DNA of 64,000 nt from Lasiodiplodia sp. COLG20 (GCA_009801085.1 VNWV01000001.1:7874001-7938000), one strand, 5' to 3'; counted from the first letter of the stretch, positions 22,801 to 36,000 are shown. Notes: generated by a model not told the origin, from the letters alone. Numbers and translations are program-made.

Positions 22801-24333
22801 CTACACCATCTTGTGTGCTCCGTTGTCTGGATACAACTCCTGCGAGTCCGCCTCCTTCGGCCGAATCTCCAAAACTTCGGTCAAACCAACTTCCTTACTA
22901 GAGGTCGTGGCAGTGACAGCGCAACAAGTAACTCGCGAAGGGCATGGTTTTGTGCCATGTGTCAACAAGTAGCAGAACAACCTTCCAAGCATAACGAGGA
23001 TGACGACGCCGGCGATGCCAAAACCAATCCCCAATTTGGCCGCGAGAGATAATCTTGGGGGATGGAAATGACCCATAGTGTTCGATTCGACTGGGATGAT
23101 TTGCTGTTCGGGCATCGGGCTTGCGAATGTCGCCTGGCTTACGTTGAAGATGCGTCTCTCGTAGTCGACGCCGAGATACCTGCAAGCAACCGTCAGAGCC
23201 TTGTCACCAAGAACTAGCCAAGGACAGACCTACGCTTCTTGTAGAAAAGTCCGCCCAAGTGTATACTGCCTATTGTTCGTAGCCCTTCTCAGTGGGAAGT
23301 AGTTCGTCTTGTTCTCCATCAGTGGCCAACTTGCTTGGAGATCGAACGCTGCGTACGGCAGGTCTATTAGGACGGCGTCTTCCGTATCTGTATCGTCATG
23401 CAACGTAAGCGATATCTTTGGGTTGAGTTGTCTAAGGCGGTCATGTATCGTATCGTTAACGAGGTACATCTGTGTGTGTGCGTCGTACACCAAGCCGAAG
23501 GCTGCTTGAAATCTGTCACAGACCTCGGTCGGTAGCCAAAGGTATGGCAAAGTGCTGTCAATGCTTGCGGTTATGCCCTCTGTGAGAAGCGAAACGCTGT
23601 CTTGAAGCGTACCCACAGCCGTGATGGTTCCGACGCTAACCGTAAGCCTGACGTTGTCATCATGGCCGAACCTGAATGTCATCGTCCTCTCGCTATCGAA
23701 TCTGGATGCGTCGTATCCACCAATAACAAGGCTTCCTGTCACACCGCTGTATCGATAATGGGCCCCGGCGTTGTATCCAAATCCCAATCCTGGGATCATA
23801 CCGCGATTCTTCAAGCTGACGAGGTAGCTCGGCTGGGGGTGCTCGAAAGTGCTGAAACTGGTCGGCATGACTCCCAACGGGAAGCCACCCATGAACGGCT
23901 CCATCTTTGTGATCCCTGCGACGATCTGATCGTCAAGGGTTGGCCCTCCACTGTTCTGCACAACTAAGCCCACTGTGTCGTACCCGAACTGTGCTCTCCC
24001 TTGCATGCCCCACTGTTGTCCCAGAAGTAAGCTGAAGATTCCAATGTTTCTCCACGACGTGCTGCTGTTGATCACAAGACCAGTGTTGTCTCGGCTTTTG
24101 GATGCCATTGCATCACGCAACGAACCGCACAGTGTCCCCGGCACAACGTCTTCCCCTATGCAGCCATCTGCGAGTGGGATGGTGATATTGTCGCTGTTTG
24201 TGTAGGGAAGTATGCGAAATTCCTGGGCAGGCGAACCAATCCGCACGATGAAGGTGGACCAGAGGTCGTCATTGCCGTGAAACTCTTGAGAAGGGGGAAA
24301 TACATATGGCTCAGGTGCGCTTAAAAATGCCAT
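22801..24333 (-). CDS. Pepsin-fold membrane protein lacking the first active-site Asp motif
   Basis: Two exons (24333-23234, 23179-22801) give 492 residues. The pepsin-like domain has STFIVRIGSPAQEFRI, VAGITKMEPFMGGFPLGV, SGVTGSLVIGGYDASRF and ITASIDSTLPYLWLPTEV (Asp about 259, the second active-site position), closing with YTLGRTFLQEAYLGVDYER. In place of the first DTGS motif is ILPYTNSDNITIPLA. After the ectodomain a single membrane helix (about 416-439, IGFGIAGVVILVMLGRLF) precedes a tail of about 50 residues. The first ATG (24333) leaves no proper signal peptide, although a hydrophobic in-frame run lies just upstream; an unseen 5' exon is possible. A TATA box lies at 24472-24479. Probably surface or secretory-pathway located and inactive or altered as a protease. 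Related in layout to the gene at 11708. Confidence 0.8.
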
Positions 24334-26428
24334 TGTAATGAGGAAAATAGTCCGAATCACAGAGTCTCAAGCCGCGAGATGAAAGATCGATTGCGAATTG
24401 GGCGTTGGAAATGATCTAAGTGTCTGTGTAAGTGAGTAGATAACCATCTCGAGAATTGTCAATGCTACTCGTTTATATAGACTCGTTCTCCATTCAGGAG
24501 TCTGCAAGGCTGACTCTAAGGTGACCTTGGCGCTGAAGAATCCCTTTGACTTTGTCTCAGCGAACGCTTTTATGTGTTACTATGCGTCGGACCTAGAACG
24601 AGCCATTTGCCAAGATTTTCTTTGGAAACATTTTAGGTAGCCCTGCTGAGGTTACTCGAGAGGAGAGGTTTGACTATAGCAGCTCATGCGAGATGTTTCA
24701 GCTGACCCAAAATCTCTTAACAAGCGTTGTTTACCATGCAAGGGCCCGTTTGGAGTCCTTCTGCACAAAGTCCAGACCCAGAGCAAGTCTTATTTTTGGA
24801 GCGCACTTCGAAAGGCACATTTCCTTTAGCAGGCGTTAAGATACAATACAGGGATACTCATACATGTTTCTGTGCTCATTGAGTCTACGACTCGTTGGCA
24901 CCCCTCTGCAGGCATTGTAGTGACGCGCAGAGACTTGAATCACTTCAAAGATTCCTCAGTCTAAATTACAACATCGTACAGAGATGTATCTCTTCAAATT
25001 CAAAACGTTTTAATTCATGCTGACAATGCTCTACCTGTCCTAGGTGGGCACGTGGTGACCTCCTGAACGTTTACATAGTCAAAGGCTTTTGCCAGATGCG
25101 GAACCATATTCCTCACAGTCGAATTGGACTACATTGCAGAAGGTAGTTTTCTGCAAGAGATGCGAATGGATTAGCGGAGGGTAGCGTCTTCCAGGGACAA
25201 TATGCCGGTTTTGGGGTCTGCATTACGGTTTGAAGGAGTAGGGTGTCGGAGCTGCAATGCATTTAATTTTTGTCAAAATAATTACAGCAAGAAGATTCAG
25301 GGATGGTGAAACAACATCTTTGGCGTTCCGATATGGCAAGATAAGCCTTTATACCTCCCTCCTTTTTTCCTTCTTTTTCTTTGGAAACCATGGGGTGATG
25401 CCGAGGTTTCTTTTTGGAAAGGTATATTTATAGATGGCCGTGACTGCACAAAGCCAATTTCCCTTATGATAAATTTCCTTCTTCACCACGCTTTTGGGGT
25501 ACTTAAAATATCGGTGGCTTGTAAGACGAGGACAAGAGTCGGGATATGGGTGAATGACAAGTTTTAGCTTATGATATGAGTTCCTGTACGCTGCGAGTTC
25601 AGCATTGGCACACACTATGGATTTTTGTACAAATTCAAAAGAGCTCTGCTGCAATGGCTTGACTGTAGCAACACGACGGCGTAGAATTCAAGCGAGGCAT
25701 GAATAGATTTTCTCGAGACGATTGTACCAAGCCATCAAATCGAAAACTGTGGTACCGAAAGGCTGTCATTACCGCCCCGGGTCCGGGGTGCGTAAGCGGC
25801 TGAATCTTGACGCAGCACCGTTACCAGGAGCCCATGTCAACCACGACCCCACCCAATTGCACACCACGCCCAAAGCCCAGCTCACCACCAACGCTGATGG
25901 CCACACGTACGCCCAATAATGCCTCACACTCACCGCCAGACCCGTCCGACATGCTGCAAGTAATCTGCTGTTTGCCAGCCTCATGCTGGGGTGGGGTGGC
26001 GCGCGTGACTCCAAGCGAACGATCACCGCGCCGCATGATCACAAAGTCGTGAGCCAATCAGGCAACCGCTATCCCACTTCGGTGCGTGATGAACCACCAG
26101 CAACCACGGACAACCCTCCGCCTGCGCCGGGTCAGAAGAAAAATAAAGTTGGGCTTTGGACCCCGCATATCACACCTGCACCATAAGAATGCTTGTCCGC
26201 CCACTTTCGACTTGCTTTTCCGAGTAACGGTGCACACGACTATTTTCAGCCTCAAGTCGCACCGCATTGATAAAGAGAGACACAACCCCGCTTCTGTTCT
26301 TTGGACAATCCGTCTCAAACACTCACCTCATCGACATCGGTTCACTCTCACCTCCATCCGGACCGACGGAAGCCATCTCCAACCACCAACAACCCGCACC
26401 ACTGCTACCACAACACACCTCCCCAAAA
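24334..26428. other. Intergenic, 2.1 kb
   Basis: Promoter of the second pepsin-like gene, then about 1.2 kb (24500-25700) of lower GC with no open frame of note, then a stretch upstream of the weak ORF at 26429. No repeat family or RNA was recognised. Confidence 0.5.
24472..24479 (-). promoter_or_regulatory. TATA box of the second pepsin-like gene
   Basis: The minus strand reads CTATATAAAC about 140 bp upstream of ATG 24333. That places a transcript start near 24440 and leaves a 5' leader of about 110 nt. Confidence 0.5.
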
Positions 26429-26857
26429 ATGCCAATCCTCCCCTTCTCCTTCTCTCTGCGATCACGCCGCCAACAACGACCCTCCTCCTCGTCCTCGTCG
26501 CTGGACGTCTCTCCACCACCATCCCGTCAATCCACCTTCTCCTCCACCAGCGATTCCACCACCTCTTCCACCTTCTCCGCCTTTTCCTCCTCCTGCGATG
26601 CAGAGAAATGCGACCGCACCTGCGAGCGCGACTACCACTACCGCGACCACGTAGCAGGAGAGGAATGGGAGATGGGCACCATCACCGCCCGCAAAGCCCG
26701 CGTCCTGCTGCCATCTTCTCTGCGCGAACAACAAGCTCATCAGCAGCGGAGAAGAAGAGGCTCGACCGTGGAGAAGCGGAGGGAAGGAGGGGAGATGGGC
26801 GAAGAGAAAGAGAAGCAAAAGGAAGCCGCCAAGGTGTGGAGGGAATGGTGGATTTGA
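26429..26857 (+). CDS. Small Ser/Arg-rich hypothetical protein
   Basis: A 142-residue frame from the first ATG in frame (context CAAAAATGCC). It begins MPILPFSFSLRSRRQQR, continues with a Ser-rich linker, a short segment with clustered cysteines (CDAEKCDRTCERDYHY) and a Lys/Glu/Arg-rich helix (KRREGGEMGEEKEKQKEA), ending WREWWI. The layout resembles other short fungal orphan proteins and the cysteine cluster is unusual, but I recognise no family. It converges with the glutamyl-tRNA synthetase gene, with 340 bp between the 3' ends. It could be a chance frame. Confidence 0.4.
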   Translation: MPILPFSFSLRSRRQQRPSSSSSSLDVSPPPSRQSTFSSTSDSTTSSTFSAFSSSCDAEKCDRTCERDYHYRDHVAGEEWEMGTITARKARVLLPSSLREQQAHQQRRRRGSTVEKRREGGEMGEEKEKQKEAAKVWREWWI

Positions 26858-27197
26858 GGATGCTGAAGAAAAACTGAAAGAGAAATTGAGTGAACAGACG
26901 TGGGTGGATGAGATTCATGATATGCAAACCGTGGGAACTTATCGTCAGTCTGGAACTGATGAATGAACGGATACCCCTACCCCGGACGACTTTCGTTCGG
27001 GTCTCCTTCGTTTTTTGTCTTGGTCGAAACAAGCAGGGTAAAGCGTTATGTAGTTATGATTTTATGATGTCATCACGAGTAGATCGAGAAAGGAAGAAGT
27101 AAGCGTAAAACCCATAAATTTCAACTGTTTTTCCATCTTCAAAGGTCTGTCAAACCCATGTTGCTCCCATTTCCTACCGAAAACCACGGCTATCCAT
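26858..27197. other. Convergent 3' flanks, 340 bp
   Basis: Shared 3' region of the small ORF and the glutamyl-tRNA synthetase gene. AT-rich patches suit polyadenylation; nothing else is seen. Confidence 0.5.
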
Positions 27198-29210
27198 CTA
27201 TTTCGTCTTACCGGTCGGGATCTGGAAGAACACAGCAGGCTGGCCGTGCTGGAAGGCACGGTCCACCCTGAAGTAACCCTTACGGTCGAACTGGATGATA
27301 TCATCGACCTTGAGCTTGGCCACGTTGGCATCCGCCAGAGCCTCGGTGCGGAACTCGGTCTTGGGGGTGATGAAGTCCTCGAACTTGTCATCCTCGCCCA
27401 GCTTGTCCTTGGTGATGAGGTAGTCGAAATCGACCAGCTCGACGGGCACCAGGTCCTGCGCCGTGCTGAGCCATGTGATCTTCTTCGCAGTCTTCTTGAC
27501 ATCGCCCTGAAGGTGCAGCTCCATCTCGATGCCCGTGATGGGAGTCTTGTCCTTGAACAGGTTGACCGGGTTCAGCGAGTGCGACACCTTGCGCACGATA
27601 GCGTTGCCCCAGTTCATCAGCGTGATCTCCTCGTCTTGCGCAAACGACTGCGCGTCCTCCTGGTCGATGATGATCTCGCTGCTGTAGAAGACCTTCTTCA
27701 CACCGACGTCCTTGTTCTTGGCGTGGAGGGGTTTCTGCCAAATGTTAGCCCTGGCCGTGTATGCCGAAAAGCCTAAACTCTTACCTCCTCGCTGTAGGGA
27801 CCGGCATGAGCGAAGCCAACAATGGTGACAGGCACCTTGTTGGACGTCTCGACAGCAGTGTAGCGACCGGCGATGGGGTCGATGTACTTCTTGTTGGTGG
27901 CCCAGAAAGTGGTCCAGTCCAGGTTAACAATGTTCTTGCTGGGGCCCTGCTTGAGGATGAACTCCTGTAGGGCAGGGATGGTCATACCACGCCTGCGGAT
28001 ACCACGGACAGTGGGCATACGCGGGTCGTCCCAGCCCCACACAACACCGCTGTCGACGAACTTGGTCAGCTTGCGCTTGGAGAGCAGCGTCCTGACAAAG
28101 TTCATGCGGGCAAAGTCCCAGTTGTAGACGTTGCGCAGCCTAAGGGCCTTGATCATCCACTGGTACTGAGCATCGCGATCCTTGTACTCGGTGGTACGGA
28201 GAGCGTGGGTGACACCCTCGATAGCATCGACGATGGGGCAGCAGAAGTCGTAGGTAGGGTAGATCTTCCAGGTAGCGCCGGTGCGGTGGTGCTCCTGGGG
28301 GCTGCAGCGGTAGATGACGGGGTCGCGCATGGCCTTGTTGGGGTCATCGACCGAAATCTTTGCGCGGATGCACCACCTGGTGCCCTCCTCGGTGCCCTTC
28401 TTCATCTCCTCGAAGCGTGCCAAGTTATCCTCGACGGAGCTGTCCCTCCTCTTGCTGGGCAGGCCATCCATGCGCTCCTTGCGCATTTGGTCCTGCTCGG
28501 TATCATCGGCGTAGGCGTTGCCTTCCTTGAGCATCTGCACGCAGTACTCGTAAAGCTCCTGGAAGTAGTCGCTGGTGTGGCTGGTCTTGTCGGGCTTGAT
28601 GCCCATCAGAGCAAGATCCTCAATGATCGAGTCTTGGAACTCCTGCTTCTCCTTGAGGGGGTTGGTGTCGTCGAAACGGAGGAGGAGGGTGCCCTTGTAC
28701 TTCTTGTGGGCGAAGTAGTCGTTCAGCAGCGCGGCCTTAGCGTGGCCGATGTGCAGGTATCCACTGGACGCGGCTTGTTAGCAGACGCAGGAGGAGAAGG
28801 ACGCGATGCGCGTACGAGGGCTCCGGAGGGAAACGGGTAATGACACCGTGCTCGACATCCTGCAGACCGATGTCGTAGCTGCCGGCCTCGTCCTCCTTCT
28901 TGTCGGCAGCAGCAGGCTTCTTCGCCGGGCGGTAGGCGAGGGTCGTCTGCTCAGGGTAGGCCTCCTCGATGTACCTGAACCAGCGGGACAGGTTCACCAT
29001 GAGGCTCTGCTTGACGTAGGCATGGGCGACACGGTTGTCGCGAATCGTCTTCCAGACGGTCGTGTCGGCGTCGGTCAGGCCGTAGCCAACAATGTGCGAG
29101 CGGAGAGTGAGGTGGGCATCGAGCTCGGCGAGGTGGGGCTCAATGGCCTTGAGGTTGAGCGGAGAAAGCTTCTCCGCCCTCTGCTGCCACTCTTTGATCT
29201 GGGCCTCCAT
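27198..29210 (-). CDS. gus1: Cytosolic glutamyl-tRNA synthetase
   Basis: Three exons (29210-28816, 28763-27785, 27734-27198) give 636 residues. Residues 1-130 form a short GST-C-like helical domain, the kind that in yeast docks with the Arc1 cofactor. The class I catalytic core starts at FPPEPSGYLHIGHAKAA; HIGH is at about 136-139, split from PPEPS by the first intron. RFDDTNP and the KMSKS-equivalent LLSKRKLTKF (about 358-367) follow. The C-terminus is the eukaryotic anticodon-binding beta-barrel (ITLMNWGNAIV, EMELHLQGDVKK). It charges tRNA-Glu with glutamate for cytosolic translation. The GlnRS-type core with this barrel and the ending without a Gln-specific N-domain support GluRS over GlnRS. 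It is shorter than the yeast protein at the N-terminus. Confidence 0.93.
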
Positions 29211-30029
29211 TTTCGTTGCGGGTAGTCGGCGGCGGGTGTTGTTTGGCGGGTGACGACGATGGCGGCGGGGCAGAATTTCGTCTTATAGTGCGAGTCATGC
29301 AGGAACAGTCATTGCCCTCCCGCCCTTGCCGCCCGCCGCTTCGCCTGAGCCAGGGAAAGCCCACAGAGATAAGGCCTGGGTGCTGAAAGTTTTGCGAGCT
29401 TCTGCTTGCAGGTTGCCTGACATTCAGCAGAGAATGGGCTCGGAGCGGAAGACATCTCGAGATGAAGCCCAGCTGCTGTTCGAGTCAGGCGGCAACGACT
29501 TCAGCCTGACGTCGTCTCCCCACCTGACGCGTCTTAGCAGATAGCATAGTACTCGTGCTTTGCCCCTGCAAAATCTCTGATTTATGTGGCTGAAAATCGT
29601 AGCAACAAATACGTGCACTCTCACATGATGTCTGCGGCCTGAGTCGAGTAATACACTCTAAGAAAGCTCGGTCGATTCCATCGAGTAGACATGATGAATC
29701 GTCAGAAATGCAAAAACGTAAGCTATCGAAAAGCAGCTTCAATTGTGCAATGCCTCCCGTTATAGACGCCTCGCTAACTACGCATTTGAAGAAATGCTCA
29801 GACCATGCAACCCTAGTCGCAAGGAGATAAGAAATGATATACAACAACAAAAAGAAGAGAAAAAAAAGGAGACTTCTCCCATGATATCCCATCCATGCAT
29901 CCATCCTGTCCTTCACGCTCAACCAATCATACGCCCACGCCAGGCCTTAGCACCATCTGGTGCCCATCCCACTAAACCCCCAAAACGCCATCTACTCCTC
30001 TCCCATAACCCAACCGAACCTCCATGCCC
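29211..30029. other. Intergenic, 819 bp
   Basis: Upstream region of the glutamyl-tRNA synthetase and 3' flank of tra1. A purine-rich patch near 29835-29870 lies just beyond the tra1 end. No gene is supported. Confidence 0.5.
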
Positions 30030-33000
30030 TTACAAATACGGCATCCAAAGTGGATCCGTCATGCACAACTTCCCTGGATTGACCGCAACCGCGACCAAAT
30101 CCACGACCGTCTGGTTGGCCGGCAAATTGTTGCTGTTGGGCACCTCGGCCAGGCTCTTGGCTCTCTTGACAATCTGGCCCGAGTTGTGCTCGACGCTCTC
30201 GCGCAGCTGTCCGTCCTGTACGTGCTGCCGGTGTTGCTGCGTGTGCCAATGCACCATCTCGTCCCTCACGAAGATGCTCAGCTGCATCTCCAGCTCTCCC
30301 TCGGGCTCCACCAAGCACCGCGCGATCGCCATCAGCGCCGGTGCGAAAATACCCTCCGTCGCCAGCGGCCCCATCATCGTCTGCAGGTTTGGCGTCAGGC
30401 GGAACGGCACCGGCTCCGGGTTGTGGAACAACGGCTTGCCGCCCGCCATCGACGGTACCAGCTCAGAGCCCCAGATGTTGCCCGTCCTACGTGATATGTT
30501 CATCTTGTGCGGGTAGCGCGTGTTCATATGCATGATGTACGTGATGAACGTCAGCGCAGCCAGCTGGTACGAGAACTGCCGGCGGAACAACCACAGGTCG
30601 GAAAACGACGGGTAGATGGCATTGAAGTAGTCGAGAACAGCTGTCGGTGGCACGTACTTCTCCTGGATCGCCGCGAAGACTTCGAGTCGGATGGCCGTGC
30701 TCTGCTCGATGTTGCGCTGGCGGACAAGATCCGCGTTGGGATGACCTTGCGGTGGTTGCGCCGACAGCAGTTGCGGCCCGAGGGTGCGGAGTTTCTCAAT
30801 GGCGAAGAGTATCGGATCGTCCTTGTTGATGCCGTTGCGGCGGCAGTAATCCTCATAGATTCCCTGCAGACTGACGTACGACGAGTCATCCTGCACCATT
30901 CTCACACCAGGCGAGAGAGGCACCATCAATGGAAGCGTGAACTGCAGATTGCGTCGCCTGCTCTCCTTGCGTTTGGCCAGCGTGGTGTTGAAGATGCGGA
31001 ACAGCTGCAGGATGCGTTCCTCACGCCTGCAGTTCCTGGCAGCCGGGTGCTGAATGGCGAATGGGTGCGTACTTCCATCATGACCACGAATCTTGAGACG
31101 ACGATGGCAGAAGCCCACGGTCCTGACCAGGTCAATGTCAGGCAAGAACCGCTCAATGCGGACAAAGTCCTGGTTCTTGTCGCGGTGCAGCAGGTACTGC
31201 CCAGGCACCTCAATCTCATCGAACTTCTGGTACTTGAAATCGCTTAGATGAGTAGTGTACGACTCGAGGTGGTGTGTCAGCCTGCGACGATCCAGTCTTT
31301 CCTCAAAGCGGTTCCTCCACTTCCGCAGCTTCTGGATGTACTCGTACATCGTAGGCTTCTTCTGGACGAAGTCGGCCTCGAAAGACCGGCGGATGTGAGG
31401 CGGCAGGACAGACTCAGCGAACCGTGTGATGTTGGCCTCGGTAGAGCTGGGCAACTTGGTTTCCTGGTACAAAGCTGGCTGACGGCCAATGTAGCTGAGG
31501 CCATCGTTCAGCAGGGCGACGATAAGTCGGTACGCATCCTCGTCGGGAGGACACTTGAAGTGCTTTGCGATTCCGTCGCTCATCGTTTCCATCGATAGCG
31601 CAAGCAGAGGGAAAGCGGTCTTGAGCGCAGCCATGACCTCCTCCACATAATCCCATGGCTTCCTCGGCTGCGGCGGTTGCTCTGTGCTCGGCGTAGTCTG
31701 TCCGTTTTCTGTCTTCTGCCCGTTTGCAGCTTGCGCGTTGTTTTGGCCAGAATTCTGGGCCTGCTGGTTGTTATCGGTGTTCCCACCAGCAGCACCCGGT
31801 TTCTGCTCGTTGCCGCCAGACGTGCCTGGTCGCGATGGAGACCCTTGTTTGGTGTCCGAGCTCTGACCCTGGTTCTGGTTTTGACTCTGACCCTGCGCCT
31901 GCTGCGTACCACTGGCTGCTTGCTGCGCCGCCTTCTTCTTATCCAATATCGCCTTCTCCCTTGCTTCTTTCGCCTCTTGCTGCTTGCGAATCTGGTGGAA
32001 GTCTTCTCTACTGGTGCGTAGCTGGAAGAACAGTGCTTGCGGGTACGTCTTTGCCAGCTTGCCCAGCACCTGCCTGCAAATCGGCGCCTCCGGCCGCGAC
32101 AAGCCGACAAATAGTTGCGGAATGTACGTAATCCAGTACCAGGAAGGCGTGTCACCCTTGAACCCTTCGAACGTCTTCGCCAACAAGCGCTCCGAGTTGT
32201 CCAAGCTAAGCAGCCACAAGATGCGGCCGAGTAGCTCGCGCGACTTGTGATTTTTGTATTGGCTTGCGGCCTCAAGGTAACAGCTGATAGCCGATGCGGC
32301 CTTGTCCAAGTTTTGCGGGCTCTGCTTGAACAAGTTGTCGTTGTAGCGGCCCCACTCCTTCCACGCCTTGGGCAACTTGATGTCGAAGTACAGTGCGCTG
32401 CCGAAGGCATCGTTGGCCTCGTTCGTCTGGCCAAGCTTGGCGAGGAACATGCCCTTGAGCGTGTAGAACTCCGCCTTCTGCTGCGCGCCGAAGTAGTTGA
32501 GGTTGGTATTGTTGATGACATCCAGACCGCTGTTGAGCTCCTGCTTATTCTGGTAGTGACACTTTGCCTGCTCACGGAGCTTGAGGAAAGCCTCCTGAAT
32601 CTCGATGTTTGGCAGCGTATAGATCCGGCTGAGCTGATTGATGCAGACATCAGGAAGGCTGTGCTTGCGAGCCACATGCGCGAACCTGTTGATGATCCAG
32701 GCCGTCTCGTGATAGCCGCGGTAAGCGTATGAATTGCCGCTCGCGTTACCTTGCTGCTGGGGCAAAAGCTGCAGATACTTGCCGTTGATGAGGTGGAAGA
32801 TGTGCTGACGCCAGGTGACAAGGTCTTGCCAGGCATTGATATCATCCCAGAAATTGGGCAGACGATCGCGCCAGGTACTGAGCAGCAGCTTGAGTTCCTG
32901 AGACTTGTGGTCCAAGTTCTGCTGGTTGGTGGCAGCCAAGCTGGAGCAGATGACGCTCGCATCGTGTAGCTCTACCAACTGTTGGAAGTTCTGGAGCAGT

Positions 33001-36000
33001 GGGATGTGCGCATTCGTAATCCTCTTCGGAAGCTGGTGCCACTTCCGGATAGATAACTGGATGGCATCATCAACGACCTTGTTGAAGTCCTGGTTAGTCT
33101 CCTGGCCACCATGTAGTTTGAGGAGGGATAAGAACGCCTGGAAGAAGATACGCCGAGGCGTAGGTGCGTCCGATACCGCTTTGATGCTAGACTCGAGCTG
33201 CTCGCGCTGCTCGTTGTTCTGCCATGCATCAAAAATCCGCCACATGGACTCGAGGTAGAGGTCAGAGAAGTTCTCATGCTTAGCAAAGTCGCTCAGGATC
33301 TCCCACTGCTGCAGCTTCTGTGCGCAGACGACCCAGTGGTCTTCCCAAAGCATGTACTCGCCCTGTGAGAAAGGGAGAGCACCGGTACGGGCCTTGATCT
33401 GAGCCGTCTCGTAGAGCTTCTGAGCGTTGTCCCACATGCCGTTCTGCTCGTAGGATAATGCCGCATTAGTCTCGACATACTGGCAGCGTCTTCTCCAAGT
33501 GCCGTAGAAAAGGTCATGTTCTTCGAGCTGCGAATAGACTCCCAGAAGAGCATCCAGATTACTCTCCCGAACCTGCGCAGTGTCGATAATGGGATCAATG
33601 GCGTAGTCTTCCAAGTAGCATAGCGCCGTGTACCAGGCATTGTAAGTCTGCGCGAGGTATTTCATGACATGCGGCGGGAACTTGACTCTTGGCCTTGCCT
33701 TGACCACCCCTTCGAGGACGGTCTGCACACAGTTAGGTCGCTCATCGATGGATTGCATGTGGTAGTCCTTCGTAAGAAGAGCGACGAGGCCCTTCTCGAG
33801 ATCGACCTGGTCATCCTTGGCAAGCGCGGACCAGCAGAGAGGGAAGAAGTGAACCCAGATATCATGCGTAAGGTTTGAGTCGACGTGTTGAAGGTGGGTA
33901 AGGGGATCGAAGAGGTCCCGAACCTTGACTTCGCCGAACGAGTTGACAAACTGGCGATGCGTTGAGATGTAGGACTCCAGCTGATCGTCAACCATGACAT
34001 CGTTGACGCGCGCATCCTTCGAGTAAGTCCCAAAAAGAGTCGAAGCCGACATGACTTTGAAGTCATCGGCATGCAGTTGCACGGTGTTGTTTGTTTCGAC
34101 TGAGCCGAACATGAGGTGAATGACTTGATTAAGCCAGAAAGAGCGACCGAGGATGTCCCAGTTCTGACCTGCAATGACATAATTCAAACGCGCACTAGCC
34201 GTTCTGCTAAGACTGCGGTCGAAGATGGTCATGAAGCGGTTGCGCATTTCCACGTCCTCTGCTCTCGTTCCAATGAGGAACGCATGCTCCATTCGCACTG
34301 TGAGCTCGGATCTGGTGATCTTGGGGTCCTCGTAGATGCGGATTACCAGGTTCAGGAATTTGGTCAAGAGCGTCTTATCTGTGCGCGACTCGAACGCCTG
34401 CATCTTTGACAGTACAGCCGTCTTCTCTTTCAGCGTCGGCACAGGCTCGCTGCTGTCGAAGATCCAACCCTCGGTGAGATCAACAATCTTCTGGCAGATT
34501 GCCACGCTCGGCGAACGCTCCACGAGGGATGCCAGGAAAGTCAAGAAAGGACGCCTCTGGTCTCCAAGCTGGCTCATGCGGGCCGCCAAGAAGTCGATGG
34601 CCTTGAGGATGAGGCCTATCTGAATCTCATGCTCATACGAGCCCATCGGTGCGCCATTCTGACCACCCTCAGAACGCATCCCGTGCATCATGCTCTGACT
34701 CTGGCCGGGTGCCGTCAAGTGTTCCCTGCTCATGGTGTTCAAGACCTTCACCACTGAGACAATGTGCTGCTGATCAATGTCATCCGGCCTATGCTGGCAC
34801 AGAGTCCAGAGTAGACTGATAGCGGCAATGTTGTTGTTGTTTCCCAGTGTTTCCGTGGCCACCTGGTTGCAGAAAGCCACGAACTCTGTAGATGGCGTCT
34901 CTTCCGTAGTAGCACCATCCTCATCGGTGCTAGGCTCGGGCAAGACCTCGAGGATGCGCTTCATGAGTGGCTTAAGCTTGACCTTGCTGTCCTCCTCGCT
35001 TGGTGCGTGGAGGCAGTCTTGGATTTCAGCACTCTCGTTACGAATAGGCTTCTCGAGCACCTTCTGAAGCTGTGGCAGGTGGGCCAGAATCCAATCGCTT
35101 GACTTGACGTTGACGAAAACCTTTAGCACCTGAAGCGCGTTTATCAGTCTTGTTGTCGCTACTTCTGGCTTCTCCTCCTGCTTCGGTTCCGTCATGATAA
35201 CGTTCTCGACTCTTGCAAGAATGCTGTCAATGTCCAAATCATGCCAATAGAAGGAAGAAAGCAGATCTTGGAGTAGCTTCACAGCCAACTCGCAAGCCTC
35301 TGTCGACTGCGAAGGCGACGCGTTGTGTGCTGCTGTGCTTTCGCGGATCTTCGTCGAAGGGACGGGGTATCGTTCAGGAATCAACATGATGAACGTAGCA
35401 AGGTACTTGATCAGAGCCTGGCGTAGGGCCGGAGGTGCAACGAAGTGCCTTGACGGTGGATCAGGAACAACCATCGAACCATCATGGCGTCTCTTTGGCG
35501 ATCTGGGCCCAATGCTGAGCTGTTCCAGGGTCAGACCTGACTCCTTCGCGCTTCTTTCCTCCCAGCGACGCAGGAGATTGATGAGATTCAGGGCAATCTT
35601 CTTGTGGTCATTGCCCAAGCTGGGGGGCTGTGCTATCTTCGGGAGCGAGGGGATGATGATTGTTGACAGCGGCTCTCTTGCCTCGTAGAAAAGGTCGGGA
35701 TAGCGCACAAGGAAGTTGAAGATGCTGATCAGTTGTTGCAAGTTGGAGCTCTCCTCAGTAAGAATCTTCTTCGGAATCCTCGCCCACATCGGCGGTTGCT
35801 TGTTGTCTGCAGTTCCAACGCGCTTCTTCAAAACGGGCGCAAGGACTTCGAGAGCTTGCATGACCAGTGGACGCCCTTCATTCTGATGGGCCTTGAGTAA
35901 CTGAGAGTAGATCTGGATGGCAATCTTTGGCGGTGTTTCGTAATGAGCGATGAAGTACGCGATGAGAACGTAGGCAGCGTGTTTGTTGATTATATCCTCA

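Noticed and set aside
27246..27776. A 176-codon plus-strand frame opposite the glutamyl-tRNA synthetase
   Set aside because: Antisense shadow of a conserved gene; leucine/valine-rich with no features.
31580..32962. A 460-codon alternative frame on the same strand within tra1
   Set aside because: Ser/Arg-rich frame-shifted reading of the FAT region; the tra1 frame is the conserved one.
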